From: Flavobacterium gyeonganense
Lineage (GTDB): Bacteria > Bacteroidota > Bacteroidia > Flavobacteriales > Flavobacteriaceae
Direction: 5' to 3'
Assembly (NCBI RefSeq): GCF_029625295.1
Contig: NZ_CP121112.1
Span: 4,030,001-4,094,000 of the forward strand
Length of the DNA: 64,000 nucleotides
Made by a program: the position numbers and the translations under genes. The stretch's first letter is position 1. Each line of letters begins with the position of its first letter. Under the pieces are notes generated by a model. That model saw only the letters and a program-made list of their open reading frames with translations, was not told the origin of the DNA and did no database searches. This document shows, piece by piece, positions 8,163 to 16,637 of the stretch.

Positions 8163-8660
8163 TTACAACTTTTTTTCCATCACATAATCCTCCATTAGGT
8201 AGCCATTTCCAATGTCAATATTGACTTCATCAATGATTTCAAATCCTATTTTTTTATAAAAACTTAATGCAGAGTTAAAACGGTTTACATTTAAAGATAA
8301 GCTTGTTGAATTATTTTCTAAAGCCAGTTTTTGAATCTCTTCAATTACTTTTTTGCCAATACCTTTCCCCTGTGTTTCAGGCAAAAGATAGATTTTATGA
8401 ATTCGGGTTACTGGTTCATTTTTATAATCATGCTCAATTCCGATAAAACCTAAAATTGATTCGTTTTCTGAAATCAAGTAAAATAATTGCTCTTTTTTCT
8501 CGATTTGACTGATTAAAGCTTCATCAGAATAAATTAAATCGAGCATGTAATCTAATTGTTCATCCGTCAAAATTTGACCATATGTAATTGGCCAGGTTAG
8601 ATGCGCAATTTGTTGAATTTTACTAATATCCTCAATGTATGCTTCAGTAATTTTAATCAT
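8163..8660 (-). CDS. GNAT-family N-acetyltransferase
   Basis: 165 residues with the Gcn5-related acetyltransferase fold. Motif A, which binds acetyl-CoA, is seen as IYLLPETQGKGIGKKVIEEI (the Q-x-x-G-x-G pattern), followed by SLSLNVNRFNSALSFYKKIGF, the usual motif B segment with N and Y/F residues near the thiol. The substrate (a small amine or a protein N-terminus) cannot be told from sequence. The gene converges with the pentapeptide-repeat gene with no gap and begins 4 bases after the end of guaC on the same strand, suggesting one transcript. Confidence 0.88.
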   Translation of the reverse strand: MIKITEAYIEDISKIQQIAHLTWPITYGQILTDEQLDYMLDLIYSDEALISQIEKKEQLFYLISENESILGFIGIEHDYKNEPVTRIHKIYLLPETQGKGIGKKVIEEIQKLALENNSTSLSLNVNRFNSALSFYKKIGFEIIDEVNIDIGNGYLMEDYVMEKKL

Positions 8661-8664
8661 AACT

Positions 8665-9705
8665 TTATTTTGTGAAAACCTGATTTTCCTGCTCGCTTAC
8701 GCGTATAAAAGTGGTTCTTTTTGTCAATTCTTTTAGTCTGGAAGCACCCACATATGTACATGTGCTGCGCAAACCGCCTAAGATATCTAAAATTGTGTTG
8801 ATGACATTGCCTTTAAACGGAATCTGAACTGTTTTTCCTTCACTGGCTCTGTATTCAGCTACTCCTCCGGCATGTTTGTCCATTGCAGTTGCAGAACTCA
8901 TTCCGTAAAACTGTTTGAATTTTTCGCCTTTTATTTCGATCATTTCACCACCGCTTTCTGTGTGTCCGGCCAGCATTCCGCCAAGCATTACAAAATCTGA
9001 ACCTGCACCAAAAGCTTTGGCAACATCACCGGGTGTAGTACAGCCTCCGTCACTGATAATATGCCCTCCCAAACCATGAGCTGCATCTGCACATTCAATA
9101 ATAGCCGAGAGCTGCGGATATCCCACGCCGGTTTTTACTCGGGTAGTACAAACGGAACCAGGGCCAATTCCGACCTTAACGATATCTGCTCCGGCTAATA
9201 ATAATTCTTCTGTCATTTCGCCGGTTACTACATTTCCTGCAATAATCACTTTATCCGGATATTGTTGGCGGGTTTGTTTTAAAAACTGCACAAAATGTTC
9301 TGAATATCCATTAGCAACATCGATACAAATAAATTTCAATAACGGATTGGCTTTAATAATTTCTGTAATTTTTGAAGCATCTTCTTTTCCTGTTCCTGTG
9401 CTAATAGCAATGTAATTATAGAAATCAGGAGATACGTTTTGTAGAAAATTATTCCACTCCTGAAGCGAATAATGTTTATGAATAGCAGTAAAAAGTTTTT
9501 CTTTAGCTAAAACAGCAGCAATTTCAAAAGTGCCTACAGTATCCATATTTGCTGCCATAATTGGAATTCCTGTCCATGCTGCTGAACTGTGCAAAAAAAT
9601 AAAATTTCTTTGTAAAGATACTTCAGCCCTGCTTTTTAACGTCGATCTTTTGGGTCTGATCATGACATCTTTAAAGCCTAATTTAAGATCGGTTTCTATT
9701 CTCAT
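8665..9705 (-). CDS. guaC: GMP reductase
   Basis: Converts GMP to IMP with NADPH and release of ammonia, in purine salvage. The protein of 346 residues begins MRIETDLKLGFKDVMIRPKR, a near-standard start for the animal/enterobacterial-type GuaC. The catalytic cysteine is C186 in GIGPGSVCTTRVKTG, and the phosphate-binding ISDGGCTTPGD and MLGGMLAGH segments follow. The reading frame stays open upstream to 9756, but that extension would overlap the predicted promoter and adds residues not found in the family, so the ATG at 9703-9705 is taken. The acetyltransferase gene follows on the same strand. Confidence 0.95.
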   Translation of the reverse strand: MRIETDLKLGFKDVMIRPKRSTLKSRAEVSLQRNFIFLHSSAAWTGIPIMAANMDTVGTFEIAAVLAKEKLFTAIHKHYSLQEWNNFLQNVSPDFYNYIAISTGTGKEDASKITEIIKANPLLKFICIDVANGYSEHFVQFLKQTRQQYPDKVIIAGNVVTGEMTEELLLAGADIVKVGIGPGSVCTTRVKTGVGYPQLSAIIECADAAHGLGGHIISDGGCTTPGDVAKAFGAGSDFVMLGGMLAGHTESGGEMIEIKGEKFKQFYGMSSATAMDKHAGGVAEYRASEGKTVQIPFKGNVINTILDILGGLRSTCTYVGASRLKELTKRTTFIRVSEQENQVFTK

Positions 9706-9729
9706 GAATTTCCAAATTTTTGTTACTTT

Positions 9730-9737
9730 CAAATATA
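9730..9737 (-). promoter_or_regulatory. -7 element of guaC
   Basis: The minus strand reads TATATTTG, a full match to TAnnTTTG, 25 bases upstream of the chosen guaC start. It helps to decide that start, because the longer frame would begin upstream of the promoter. No -33 TTG at the expected distance. Confidence 0.45.
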
Positions 9738-9940
9738 TTAATTTTGAAAGTGACATCGTTTATAGCAACACGAAAACTAATCCTTAGTTATTAACATCTT
9801 AAAAAATACAACTAAGAAATATTGAATGATGTTTTGTTTTTCTCTTTAGTAAAATGAATTTCTTTGTTTTTTAAGATAAACAGAAAACGGTTTATAGTTA
9901 ATTACTTATATTTGTTCACTTAAAAAAAACACCAGAAATA

Positions 9941-11170
9941 GTGAATCATATCAATAAGTTAAAAATATTCAATGACCCGATTTATGGCTTCATTTCTATT
10001 CCGAATGAGCTTATTTATGATTTAATTCAGCATCCGTATTTTCAGCGTTTGAGACGTATTTCTCAAATGGGATTGTCGTATTTGGTTTACCCGGGAGCTA
10101 ATCATACACGTTTTCATCATGCTTTGGGCTGTATGCATTTGATGCAAAAGGCAATTGAAACACTTCGTTTTAAGGGAGTTGCTATTTCAAGTGATGAAGA
10201 GTGTGCTTTATTGATTGCTATTTTACTGCATGATATTGGTCATGGGCCTTTTTCGCATGCAATGGAAAAGAGTATTGTAGAAGATGTTAACCATGAATCC
10301 ATTTCATTATTGTTTATGAATCAGCTAAACCATGAATTTGATGGAAAGCTGAGTTTGGCAATTCAGGTTTTTAAAGGAGAATATCACAGAAAGTTCATGC
10401 TGCAATTGATTTCGAGCCAGTTGGATATGGACAGAATGGATTATTTAAAACGCGATAGTTTTTATACTGGAGTTGCAGAGGGAAATGTCAATTCTGAGCG
10501 TCTCATCCAGATGATGAATGTTGAAAACGATGTTTTAGTTATAGAAGAAAAAGGGATTTATTCAGTAGAAAAATTTCTATTATCAAGAAGATTAATGTAC
10601 TGGCAGGCTTATTTGCATAAAACAAGTCTGGTAGCCGAATTAATTTTGATGAAAGTACTTAAACGAGCTAAAGAACTAACATTGAAGGGAGTTAAATTGC
10701 ATTGTAGTGAACCTCTTTTATATTTCATGCAAAATAAGATTTCACTTGAAAATTTTGATGCTGAAAAATTAGATTTATTTTCTCAATTAGATGATTTTGA
10801 TATTATTAGCGCTTTGAAAGCTTGGCAGAAGCATAATGATTTTATATTGTCTACTTTGAGTAAAATGATCATTAACAGGGATTTATTGAAAATTAAAATG
10901 AGTGCTGATAAAATTCCAATGGAGGAATCTCAGGCAATGAAAGAAGAATTTGCAGAGGAGCATAATATTTCCCAGCTGGAAGCAGGCTACTTTATTTTTA
11001 GAGGGAAAATTAAAAATCAGGCTTACAGTAAAGAAGCAGAACCTATACGAATTTTGAAAAAAGACAAAACAATTGAAGATGTTGTTGAGGCATCTGACCA
11101 GTTGAATTTGAAATCGTTATCTAAATTGGTGACAAAATATTACATCTGTTTTCCAAAACAACTTATCTAA
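9941..11170 (+). CDS. HD-domain phosphohydrolase, dGTPase-like
   Basis: 409-residue cytoplasmic HD-superfamily protein. The metal-binding set is visible near the N-terminus: RFHHALG (H59/H60), LLHDIGHGPFSH (H97-D98 and H106) and, later, SSQLDMDRMDYLKRDS supplying the distal aspartate. The N-terminal IFNDPIYGFISIP is typical of a widely distributed family related to SAMHD1 and dNTP triphosphohydrolases. A nucleotide triphosphohydrolase activity is likely by family; not proven. The start is GTG at 9941, which fits the conserved N-terminus; TATATTTG at 9907-9914 is a good -7 element. Confidence 0.85.
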   Translation: MNHINKLKIFNDPIYGFISIPNELIYDLIQHPYFQRLRRISQMGLSYLVYPGANHTRFHHALGCMHLMQKAIETLRFKGVAISSDEECALLIAILLHDIGHGPFSHAMEKSIVEDVNHESISLLFMNQLNHEFDGKLSLAIQVFKGEYHRKFMLQLISSQLDMDRMDYLKRDSFYTGVAEGNVNSERLIQMMNVENDVLVIEEKGIYSVEKFLLSRRLMYWQAYLHKTSLVAELILMKVLKRAKELTLKGVKLHCSEPLLYFMQNKISLENFDAEKLDLFSQLDDFDIISALKAWQKHNDFILSTLSKMIINRDLLKIKMSADKIPMEESQAMKEEFAEEHNISQLEAGYFIFRGKIKNQAYSKEAEPIRILKKDKTIEDVVEASDQLNLKSLSKLVTKYYICFPKQLI

Positions 11171-11209
11171 AATTAACATTTAAAACCTATTTTTTATATT
11201 TTTGTCGGG

Positions 11210-12253
11210 ATGAAATTTACAGCAGAACAAATAGCAGGAATTTTAGAAGGAGAAGTTGTTGGTGATCCCAATGCAGAAGTTTCCCGGCTTTCTAAAATAG
11301 AAGAAGGAGAGGAAGGTTCTCTTACTTTCCTGGCAAATCCTAAATATATTAACTACATATATACAACAAAAGCATCTATTACAATTGTTAATGATTCTTT
11401 TGTTCCGGAATCTGAAATTACAACCACTTTAATTAAAGTTGAAGATGCTTATGCGTCTTTTTCAAAACTTTTGGAATTTTATAATCAGGTTAAATTAAAT
11501 AAAAGTGGAATCGAAAAACATGCTTTTCTAACTGAGGGCACTAAATATGGTGAGAACCTGTATTTGGGAAGTTTTAGTTATGTAGGGCAAAATGTAACTT
11601 TGGGTAATAATGTAAAAATATATCCAAACAGTTTTATTGGTGATAATGTTGTTATTGGTGATAATGTATATATTTTTGCAGGCGCTAAAATTTACTCTGA
11701 AACGATAATTGGTAATAATTGTACAATTCATTCAGGGAGTATCATTGGAGCTGATGGTTTTGGTTTTGCCCCAAATGAAGATGGTGAGTATACTAAAGTT
11801 CCACAAATTGGGAATGTTATTATAGAAGATAATGTAGATATTGGTGCCAATACTACAATAGACAGGGCAACACTTGGGTCTACAATTATTAGAAAAGGAG
11901 TAAAATTAGATAATCAGATCCAGATTGCACATAACGTAGAGATTGGAAGAAATACTGTTATCGCAGCTCAATCAGGAGTTGCAGGCTCAACAAAAATTGG
12001 TGAAAACTGTATGATTGGAGGTCAGGTAGGTATTGCAGGACACTTAGTAATAGGAAATAATGTTCGAGTACAGGCACAGTCAGGAATTGGCAGAAACATT
12101 AAAGATGACGAAGTTTTGCAGGGAAGTCCAACTTTTGGTTATAGTGATTTTAGTAAATCCTATGTGCATTTTAAGAACTTGCCTAAGATTGTTGCCGAAT
12201 TAGAAGAATTAAAGAAACAAATAATAAACCCAAAAAATGGAAATAATGGTTAA
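11210..12253 (+). CDS. lpxD: UDP-3-O-acylglucosamine N-acyltransferase
   Basis: Third step of lipid A synthesis: adds the N-linked acyl chain to UDP-3-O-acyl-glucosamine using acyl-ACP. The 347 residues show an N-terminal uridine-binding region (about 1-100, with TFLANPKYINYIYTTKAS) and a left-handed beta-helix of hexapeptide repeats (about 105-315). The catalytic histidine is H241 in QIQIAHNVEIG. It overlaps lpxC/fabZ by 17 bases, which indicates translational coupling. A second LpxD-like gene lies at 15258. Of the two this one has the standard length and sits directly in the lpx cluster, so I assign the symbol here. Confidence 0.93.
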   Translation: MKFTAEQIAGILEGEVVGDPNAEVSRLSKIEEGEEGSLTFLANPKYINYIYTTKASITIVNDSFVPESEITTTLIKVEDAYASFSKLLEFYNQVKLNKSGIEKHAFLTEGTKYGENLYLGSFSYVGQNVTLGNNVKIYPNSFIGDNVVIGDNVYIFAGAKIYSETIIGNNCTIHSGSIIGADGFGFAPNEDGEYTKVPQIGNVIIEDNVDIGANTTIDRATLGSTIIRKGVKLDNQIQIAHNVEIGRNTVIAAQSGVAGSTKIGENCMIGGQVGIAGHLVIGNNVRVQAQSGIGRNIKDDEVLQGSPTFGYSDFSKSYVHFKNLPKIVAELEELKKQIINPKNGNNG

Positions 12254-13634
12254 ACAGAAGACCATCAAGAATGAAATTTCACTAACAGGAGTTGGATTAC
12301 ATACTGGAAAAGAAGTTACTATGACTTTTAAACCTGCTCCTATTAATAATGGTTTCACTTTTGTTAGGATTGATTTGCAAGGTCAGCCAATAATTGAGGC
12401 AGATGCCAATTATGTTGTTAACACACAAAGAGGTACCAATTTAGAAAAATTAGGTGTGAAAATTCAAACTCCTGAACACGTTTTAGCAGCATTAGTAGGG
12501 TGTGATCTGGATAACGTTATTATAGAGTTAAATGCTTCAGAACTACCTATTATGGATGGTTCTTCAAAATATTTTGTTGAGGCTATTGAAAAAGCTGGTA
12601 TCGAAGAGCAGGATGCAAAACGAAATGTTTATGTAGTAAAAGAGGTAATCTCATTTACTGATGAGGCTACAGGTAGTGAGATTTTGGTTATGCCAAGTGA
12701 TGATTATCAGGTTACTACAATGGTAGATTTTGGAACTAAAGTTTTAGGTACTCAAAATGCGACATTAAAAAGTATTTCTGATTTTAAAGATGAAATTTCA
12801 AACTCGAGAACGTTTAGCTTTTTACACGAATTAGAATCTTTATTAGAAAACGGACTGATAAAAGGTGGCGATTTAAATAACGCTATTGTTTACGTAGATA
12901 AAGAGATTTCTGATTCTACAATGGAGAGTCTTAAAAAAGCCTTCGGAAAAGATGAAATTTCTGTTAAACCAAACGGTGTTCTTGATAATCTGACTTTACA
13001 TTATCCAAACGAGGCTGCAAGACATAAACTGTTGGATGTTATTGGTGATTTATCTTTGATTGGAGTTAGAATTCAGGGAAAAATTATTGCTAATAAACCT
13101 GGGCATTATGTAAATACTCAATTTGCAAAAAAATTAGCAAAAATTATAAAAATAGAGCAGAGAAACCATATTCCGGTTTATGATTTAAATCAGGAGCCTT
13201 TGATGGATATCCATAAAATCATGGCTGTATTGCCTCATAGACCTCCATTTTTGTTGATTGACAGAATTATTGAAATGTCATCAAGTCATGTAGTGGGATT
13301 GAAAAATGTTACCATGAATGAAAATTTCTTTGTGGGTCATTTTCCTGATGCTCCTGTAATGCCGGGGGTATTAATTGTTGAAGCAATGGCACAAACAGGT
13401 GGAATTTTAGTTTTAAGTACAGTTCCGGATCCTGAAAATTATTTGACATATTTTATGAAAATAGATAATGTTAAATTTAAACACAAAGTTTTACCAGGAG
13501 ATACTCTAATATTCAAGTGTGATTTAATTTCTCCTATCAGAAGAGGAATATGTCATATGCAGGCAAATGCTTATGCAAACGGGAAATTAGTAGCTGAAGC
13601 AGAATTAATGGCTCAAATTGCGAAAAAACAATAA
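12237..13634 (+). CDS. lpxC/fabZ: Fused LpxC deacetylase / FabZ dehydratase
   Basis: Bifunctional 465-residue protein. Residues 1 to about 305 are the zinc-dependent UDP-3-O-acyl-GlcNAc deacetylase LpxC, the committed step of lipid A synthesis; zinc ligands are H81 (TPEHVLAAL), H263 and D267 (ARHKLLDVIGDL), with H290 as likely general acid. Residues about 318-465 are the 3-hydroxyacyl-ACP dehydratase FabZ, with PHRPPFLLIDRI, H368 in VGHFPDAPVMPG and E382. The fusion is characteristic of Bacteroidota and joins two enzymes that compete for hydroxyacyl-ACP. The start may be 12237 or the in-frame ATG at 12246; both lie inside lpxD. Confidence 0.95.
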   Translation: MEIMVKQKTIKNEISLTGVGLHTGKEVTMTFKPAPINNGFTFVRIDLQGQPIIEADANYVVNTQRGTNLEKLGVKIQTPEHVLAALVGCDLDNVIIELNASELPIMDGSSKYFVEAIEKAGIEEQDAKRNVYVVKEVISFTDEATGSEILVMPSDDYQVTTMVDFGTKVLGTQNATLKSISDFKDEISNSRTFSFLHELESLLENGLIKGGDLNNAIVYVDKEISDSTMESLKKAFGKDEISVKPNGVLDNLTLHYPNEAARHKLLDVIGDLSLIGVRIQGKIIANKPGHYVNTQFAKKLAKIIKIEQRNHIPVYDLNQEPLMDIHKIMAVLPHRPPFLLIDRIIEMSSSHVVGLKNVTMNENFFVGHFPDAPVMPGVLIVEAMAQTGGILVLSTVPDPENYLTYFMKIDNVKFKHKVLPGDTLIFKCDLISPIRRGICHMQANAYANGKLVAEAELMAQIAKKQ

Positions 13635-13702
13635 TTAATCAAAATTATTGTTTACGTTTGTTGCCTAAATTTAGATTATTTATTAAAATATAAAAAATAC
13701 AG

Positions 13703-14488
13703 ATGAATCAACCATTAGCATATGTTCATCCTGGCGCTAAAATCGCTAAAAATGTTGTAATTGAGCCTTTTACAACAATTCATAATAATGTTGTTATTGG
13801 TGATGGTACCTGGATAGGTTCAAATGTAACTATCATGGAAGGTGCAAGAATTGGTAAAAACTGTAACATTTTCCCAGGCGCTGTAATTTCAGCAGTTCCT
13901 CAGGATTTAAAATTTGGAGGAGAAGATTCTCTGGCTATTATTGGAGATAATTGTACAATAAGAGAATGTGTAACTATAAATAGAGGAACAATAGCTTCTG
14001 GACAGACAGTTATAGGTAATAATTGTTTAATAATGGCAACTGCACATATTGCTCATGACTGCCATGTAGGTAATAATGCTATTATTGTTAATGGAGTTCT
14101 TTTAGGAGGTCATGTTACTATTGGTAATTATGCCATAATTGGAGGTTTATCTGCAGTTCACCAATTTATTAGTGTTGGAGATCATGCTATGATTTCCGGA
14201 GGATCATTATTAAGAAAAGATGTTCCGCCATATACCAAAGCTGCAAAAGAACCCTTATCTTATGTTGGTATTAACTCAGTAGGATTAAGGAGAAGAGGTT
14301 TTTCAACCGAAAAAATTAGAGAAATACAGGATATCTACAGAATTTTATACCAAAAAAATTATAATACTACTCAGGCACTGAGTATTATAGAAGCAGAAAT
14401 GGAAGCTACTCCTGAAAGAGATGAAATTTTAGATTTTATCAGAAATTCATCAAGAGGTGTAATGAAGGGATATTCAGGGAATTACTAA
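13703..14488 (+). CDS. lpxA: UDP-GlcNAc O-acyltransferase
   Basis: First step of lipid A synthesis: transfers a 3-hydroxyacyl chain from ACP to the 3-OH of UDP-GlcNAc. The 261 residues are a beta-helix of hexapeptide repeats (about 8-185) and a helical C-terminal part with LRRRGFSTEKIREI, as in the family. The catalytic histidine is in TAHIAHDCHVG (H118). The product is cytoplasmic. It follows lpxC/fabZ by 68 bases in the usual Bacteroidota order lpxD-lpxC/fabZ-lpxA, with efp downstream. Confidence 0.95.
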   Translation: MNQPLAYVHPGAKIAKNVVIEPFTTIHNNVVIGDGTWIGSNVTIMEGARIGKNCNIFPGAVISAVPQDLKFGGEDSLAIIGDNCTIRECVTINRGTIASGQTVIGNNCLIMATAHIAHDCHVGNNAIIVNGVLLGGHVTIGNYAIIGGLSAVHQFISVGDHAMISGGSLLRKDVPPYTKAAKEPLSYVGINSVGLRRRGFSTEKIREIQDIYRILYQKNYNTTQALSIIEAEMEATPERDEILDFIRNSSRGVMKGYSGNY

Positions 14489-14572
14489 ATAAAATTTATT
14501 CGGCAATTTGTATCGTTTAATGTTAATCGAAACAATATTGATGAATACAAACATTAAATAAAAAACAAAAAA

Positions 14573-15139
14573 ATGGCATCTACATCAGATATTAGAAACG
14601 GATTGTGTATTAAATTTAATCACGATATTTATAAAATCATTGAATTTCTTCACGTAAAACCAGGAAAAGGACCAGCTTTCGTAAGAACAAAATTAAAAAG
14701 TTTAACTTCAGGAAAAGTATTAGATAATACTTTTTCAGCAGGTCACAAAATTGACGTTATTAGAGTTGAAACACATACATTTCAGTTTTTATATCCGGAA
14801 GGTGATGAGTTTCATTTTATGAATGCTGAAACCTTTGAGCAGATTTCTTTAAATAAAAATATTCTTGATGCTCCGGATTTATTGAAAGAAGGAACAAATG
14901 TAATGGTTCAGATCAACACAGAAACAGATTTACCATTATCAGTAGATATGCCTGCATCTGTAGTTCTGGAAGTTACATATGCTGAACCAGGTGTAAAAGG
15001 TAACACAGCAACAAATGCAACGAAATCTGCTACGGTTGAGACAGGAGCAACAATAAATGTTCCACTGTTTATCAATGAAGGTGATAAAATAAAAATAGAT
15101 ACTGCTTCAGGTTCTTATATGGAGCGTGTAAAAGAGTAA
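14573..15139 (+). CDS. efp: Elongation factor P
   Basis: Relieves ribosomes stalled at polyproline stretches. The 188 residues comprise three beta-barrel domains: a KOW-like N-domain with the loop FLHVKPGKGPAFVRTK, whose lysine K32 occupies the position modified in many EF-Ps, the central OB domain, and the C-terminal OB domain ending GDKIKIDTASGSYMERVKE. It lies 84 bases after lpxA and 118 bases before the second lpxD paralogue; the same linkage to lpx genes is common in Flavobacteriia. Confidence 0.96.
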   Translation: MASTSDIRNGLCIKFNHDIYKIIEFLHVKPGKGPAFVRTKLKSLTSGKVLDNTFSAGHKIDVIRVETHTFQFLYPEGDEFHFMNAETFEQISLNKNILDAPDLLKEGTNVMVQINTETDLPLSVDMPASVVLEVTYAEPGVKGNTATNATKSATVETGATINVPLFINEGDKIKIDTASGSYMERVKE

Positions 15140-15162
15140 TTTTTTAATTGATATAATTTGGC

Positions 15163-15227
15163 AATGAGTCAGTTAGGTAATTTGTGAATCGGCATAATTT
15201 GTATATTCACATTCTAATTGACTCATT
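15163..15227. repeat. Imperfect palindrome between efp and the second lpxD
   Basis: Outer arms AATGAGTCAGTT (15163-15174) and AATTGACTCATT (15216-15227) pair with one mismatch; inner arms TGTGAAT (15183-15189) and ATTCACA (15205-15211) pair perfectly. Transcribed, this would form a long interrupted hairpin in the operon spacer. It lacks a U-tract, so it does not look like a simple terminator. Confidence 0.6.
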
Positions 15228-15257
15228 TCCAATTAGCACATTTTCTAATTATAAAAT

Positions 15258-16187
15258 ATGAAATTTCCAAAGGTTCACTCTTTACTAGAAATTGCAAATT
15301 TGCTTAGCTGCGAATTTATTGGTGATAAAAATTTTGAGGTTTTAGGCATGAACGAGATACATGTAGTTGAACCGGGAGATATCGTTTTTGTTGACCATCC
15401 AAAATATTATGATAAGGCTTTACAATCGGCTGCAACTATTGTCTTAATCAATAAGAAGGTAGATTGTCCAGAAGGTAAAGCTCTTTTAATTTCTGATGAT
15501 CCTTTCAGGGATTTTAATGTCCTCACAAGGCATTTTAAGCCTTTTCAATTTGCGAATGTTGCTATTGCTCCATCGGCACAAATTGGTGAAGGGACCGTTA
15601 TTCAGCCAAATTCTTTTGTTGGAAATCACGTTACAATTGGTAAAAACTGTCTAATTCATTCTAATGTTTCTATTTACGATCATACAGTAATTGGAGATAA
15701 TGTAATTATTCATGCCGGTACTATTTTAGGAGCTGATGCGTTTTATTATAAAAAGCGTCCTGAAGGTTTTGATCAGCTAATTTCGGGCGGAAGAGTTGTA
15801 ATTGAAAATAATGTTGGAATTGGAGCGCTTTGTACGATTGATAAAGGTGTAACAGGAGATACAACTATTGGGGAGGGAACAAAACTAGATAATCAGGTTC
15901 ATGTTGGACATGATACCGTTATCGGGAAAAAATGTTTAATTGCTTCTCAGACAGGTATTGCAGGCTGCGTAATTATTGAAGACGAAGTAACGCTATGGGG
16001 ACAGGTTGGAACTACCAGCGGAATTACAATTGGCGCAAAAGCTGTTGTGATGGGACAAACGGGTGTTACTAAATCTGTTGAAGGAGGAAAATCTTACTTT
16101 GGAACTCCAATAGAAGAATCAAGAGAAAAGCTGAAACAATTAGCGAATATCAAAAAGATTCCTGAAATTCTAAATAAATTAAAGTAA
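15258..16187 (+). CDS. LpxD-like UDP-3-O-acylglucosamine N-acyltransferase, second copy
   Basis: 309-residue acyltransferase of the LpxD family. It has an N-terminal region (about 1-95, with DIVFVDHPKYYDKAL) and a hexapeptide-repeat beta-helix (about 100-285); the catalytic histidine motif is in DNQVHVGHDTVIG, where GHD replaces the AHN of the first copy. It is about 40 residues shorter than the lpxD at 11210. A second LpxD-like protein linked to the lpx genes is usual in Flavobacteriia; whether it acylates a different position or substrate is unknown. The following NTF2-like gene starts one base after the stop, so the two are translationally close. Confidence 0.85.
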   Translation: MKFPKVHSLLEIANLLSCEFIGDKNFEVLGMNEIHVVEPGDIVFVDHPKYYDKALQSAATIVLINKKVDCPEGKALLISDDPFRDFNVLTRHFKPFQFANVAIAPSAQIGEGTVIQPNSFVGNHVTIGKNCLIHSNVSIYDHTVIGDNVIIHAGTILGADAFYYKKRPEGFDQLISGGRVVIENNVGIGALCTIDKGVTGDTTIGEGTKLDNQVHVGHDTVIGKKCLIASQTGIAGCVIIEDEVTLWGQVGTTSGITIGAKAVVMGQTGVTKSVEGGKSYFGTPIEESREKLKQLANIKKIPEILNKLK

Positions 16188-16188
16188 T

Positions 16189-16551
16189 ATGTCTATTAAA
16201 GAATTTGTGCAAAAATTTTATAAATCGGATGCTCTGATTGATAGTGAAATTTTTAAAACCTATCTGCATCCTGACGTTACAATAGAGTGGAATAGCAGCA
16301 GAGGGTTAATCCATATGGATTACGATTCGATAATAAATATGGCTAATGAATTAAATCGGGCCTATGTTCGTTCAAAAGTAAGGATTACTCATATAATTGC
16401 CGAAGATGATTTGGTTTCAGTACGTTACTCTCATTATGTAAAAACAATCGAAAATCCTCGTGAAGAAATGTTATTAGCCCATTTTTTTACAATTTGGCAG
16501 ATAAAAGACGGTAAATTATATCGTGGTTATCAAATGAGTCAATTTTCGTGA
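16189..16551 (+). CDS. NTF2/SnoaL-like small protein
   Basis: 120 residues with the pattern of the cystatin-like alpha+beta barrel shared by SnoaL and NTF2 proteins: an N-terminal helix FVQKFYKSDAL, then FKTYLHPDVTIEWNSSRG, and final strands FFTIWQIKDGKLYRGYQMSQ. No enzymatic motif can be assigned with confidence. It begins one base after the stop of the LpxD-like gene, so it is almost certainly in the same transcript. No signal peptide is seen. The fold call is moderate and the function unknown. Confidence 0.75.
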   Translation: MSIKEFVQKFYKSDALIDSEIFKTYLHPDVTIEWNSSRGLIHMDYDSIINMANELNRAYVRSKVRITHIIAEDDLVSVRYSHYVKTIENPREEMLLAHFFTIWQIKDGKLYRGYQMSQFS

Positions 16552-16594
16552 TATTTTTTGCCGATAAAAAAGGTGAAAATAAGTTACAAAACCT

Positions 16595-16602
16595 TACTTT
16601 TG
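16595..16602 (+). promoter_or_regulatory. -7 element of sucD
   Basis: TACTTTTG matches TAnnTTTG, 35 bases before the sucD start. No well-placed -33 TTG. Motif and position only. Confidence 0.4.
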
Positions 16603-16637
16603 CATCACAATTTTAAAAACTACATAAAATATATATC

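Noticed and set aside
9706..9756. 51-base N-terminal extension of guaC
   Set aside because: GuaC proteins begin at MRIETDLKLGFKD; the extension would start upstream of the -7 element at 9730-9737.
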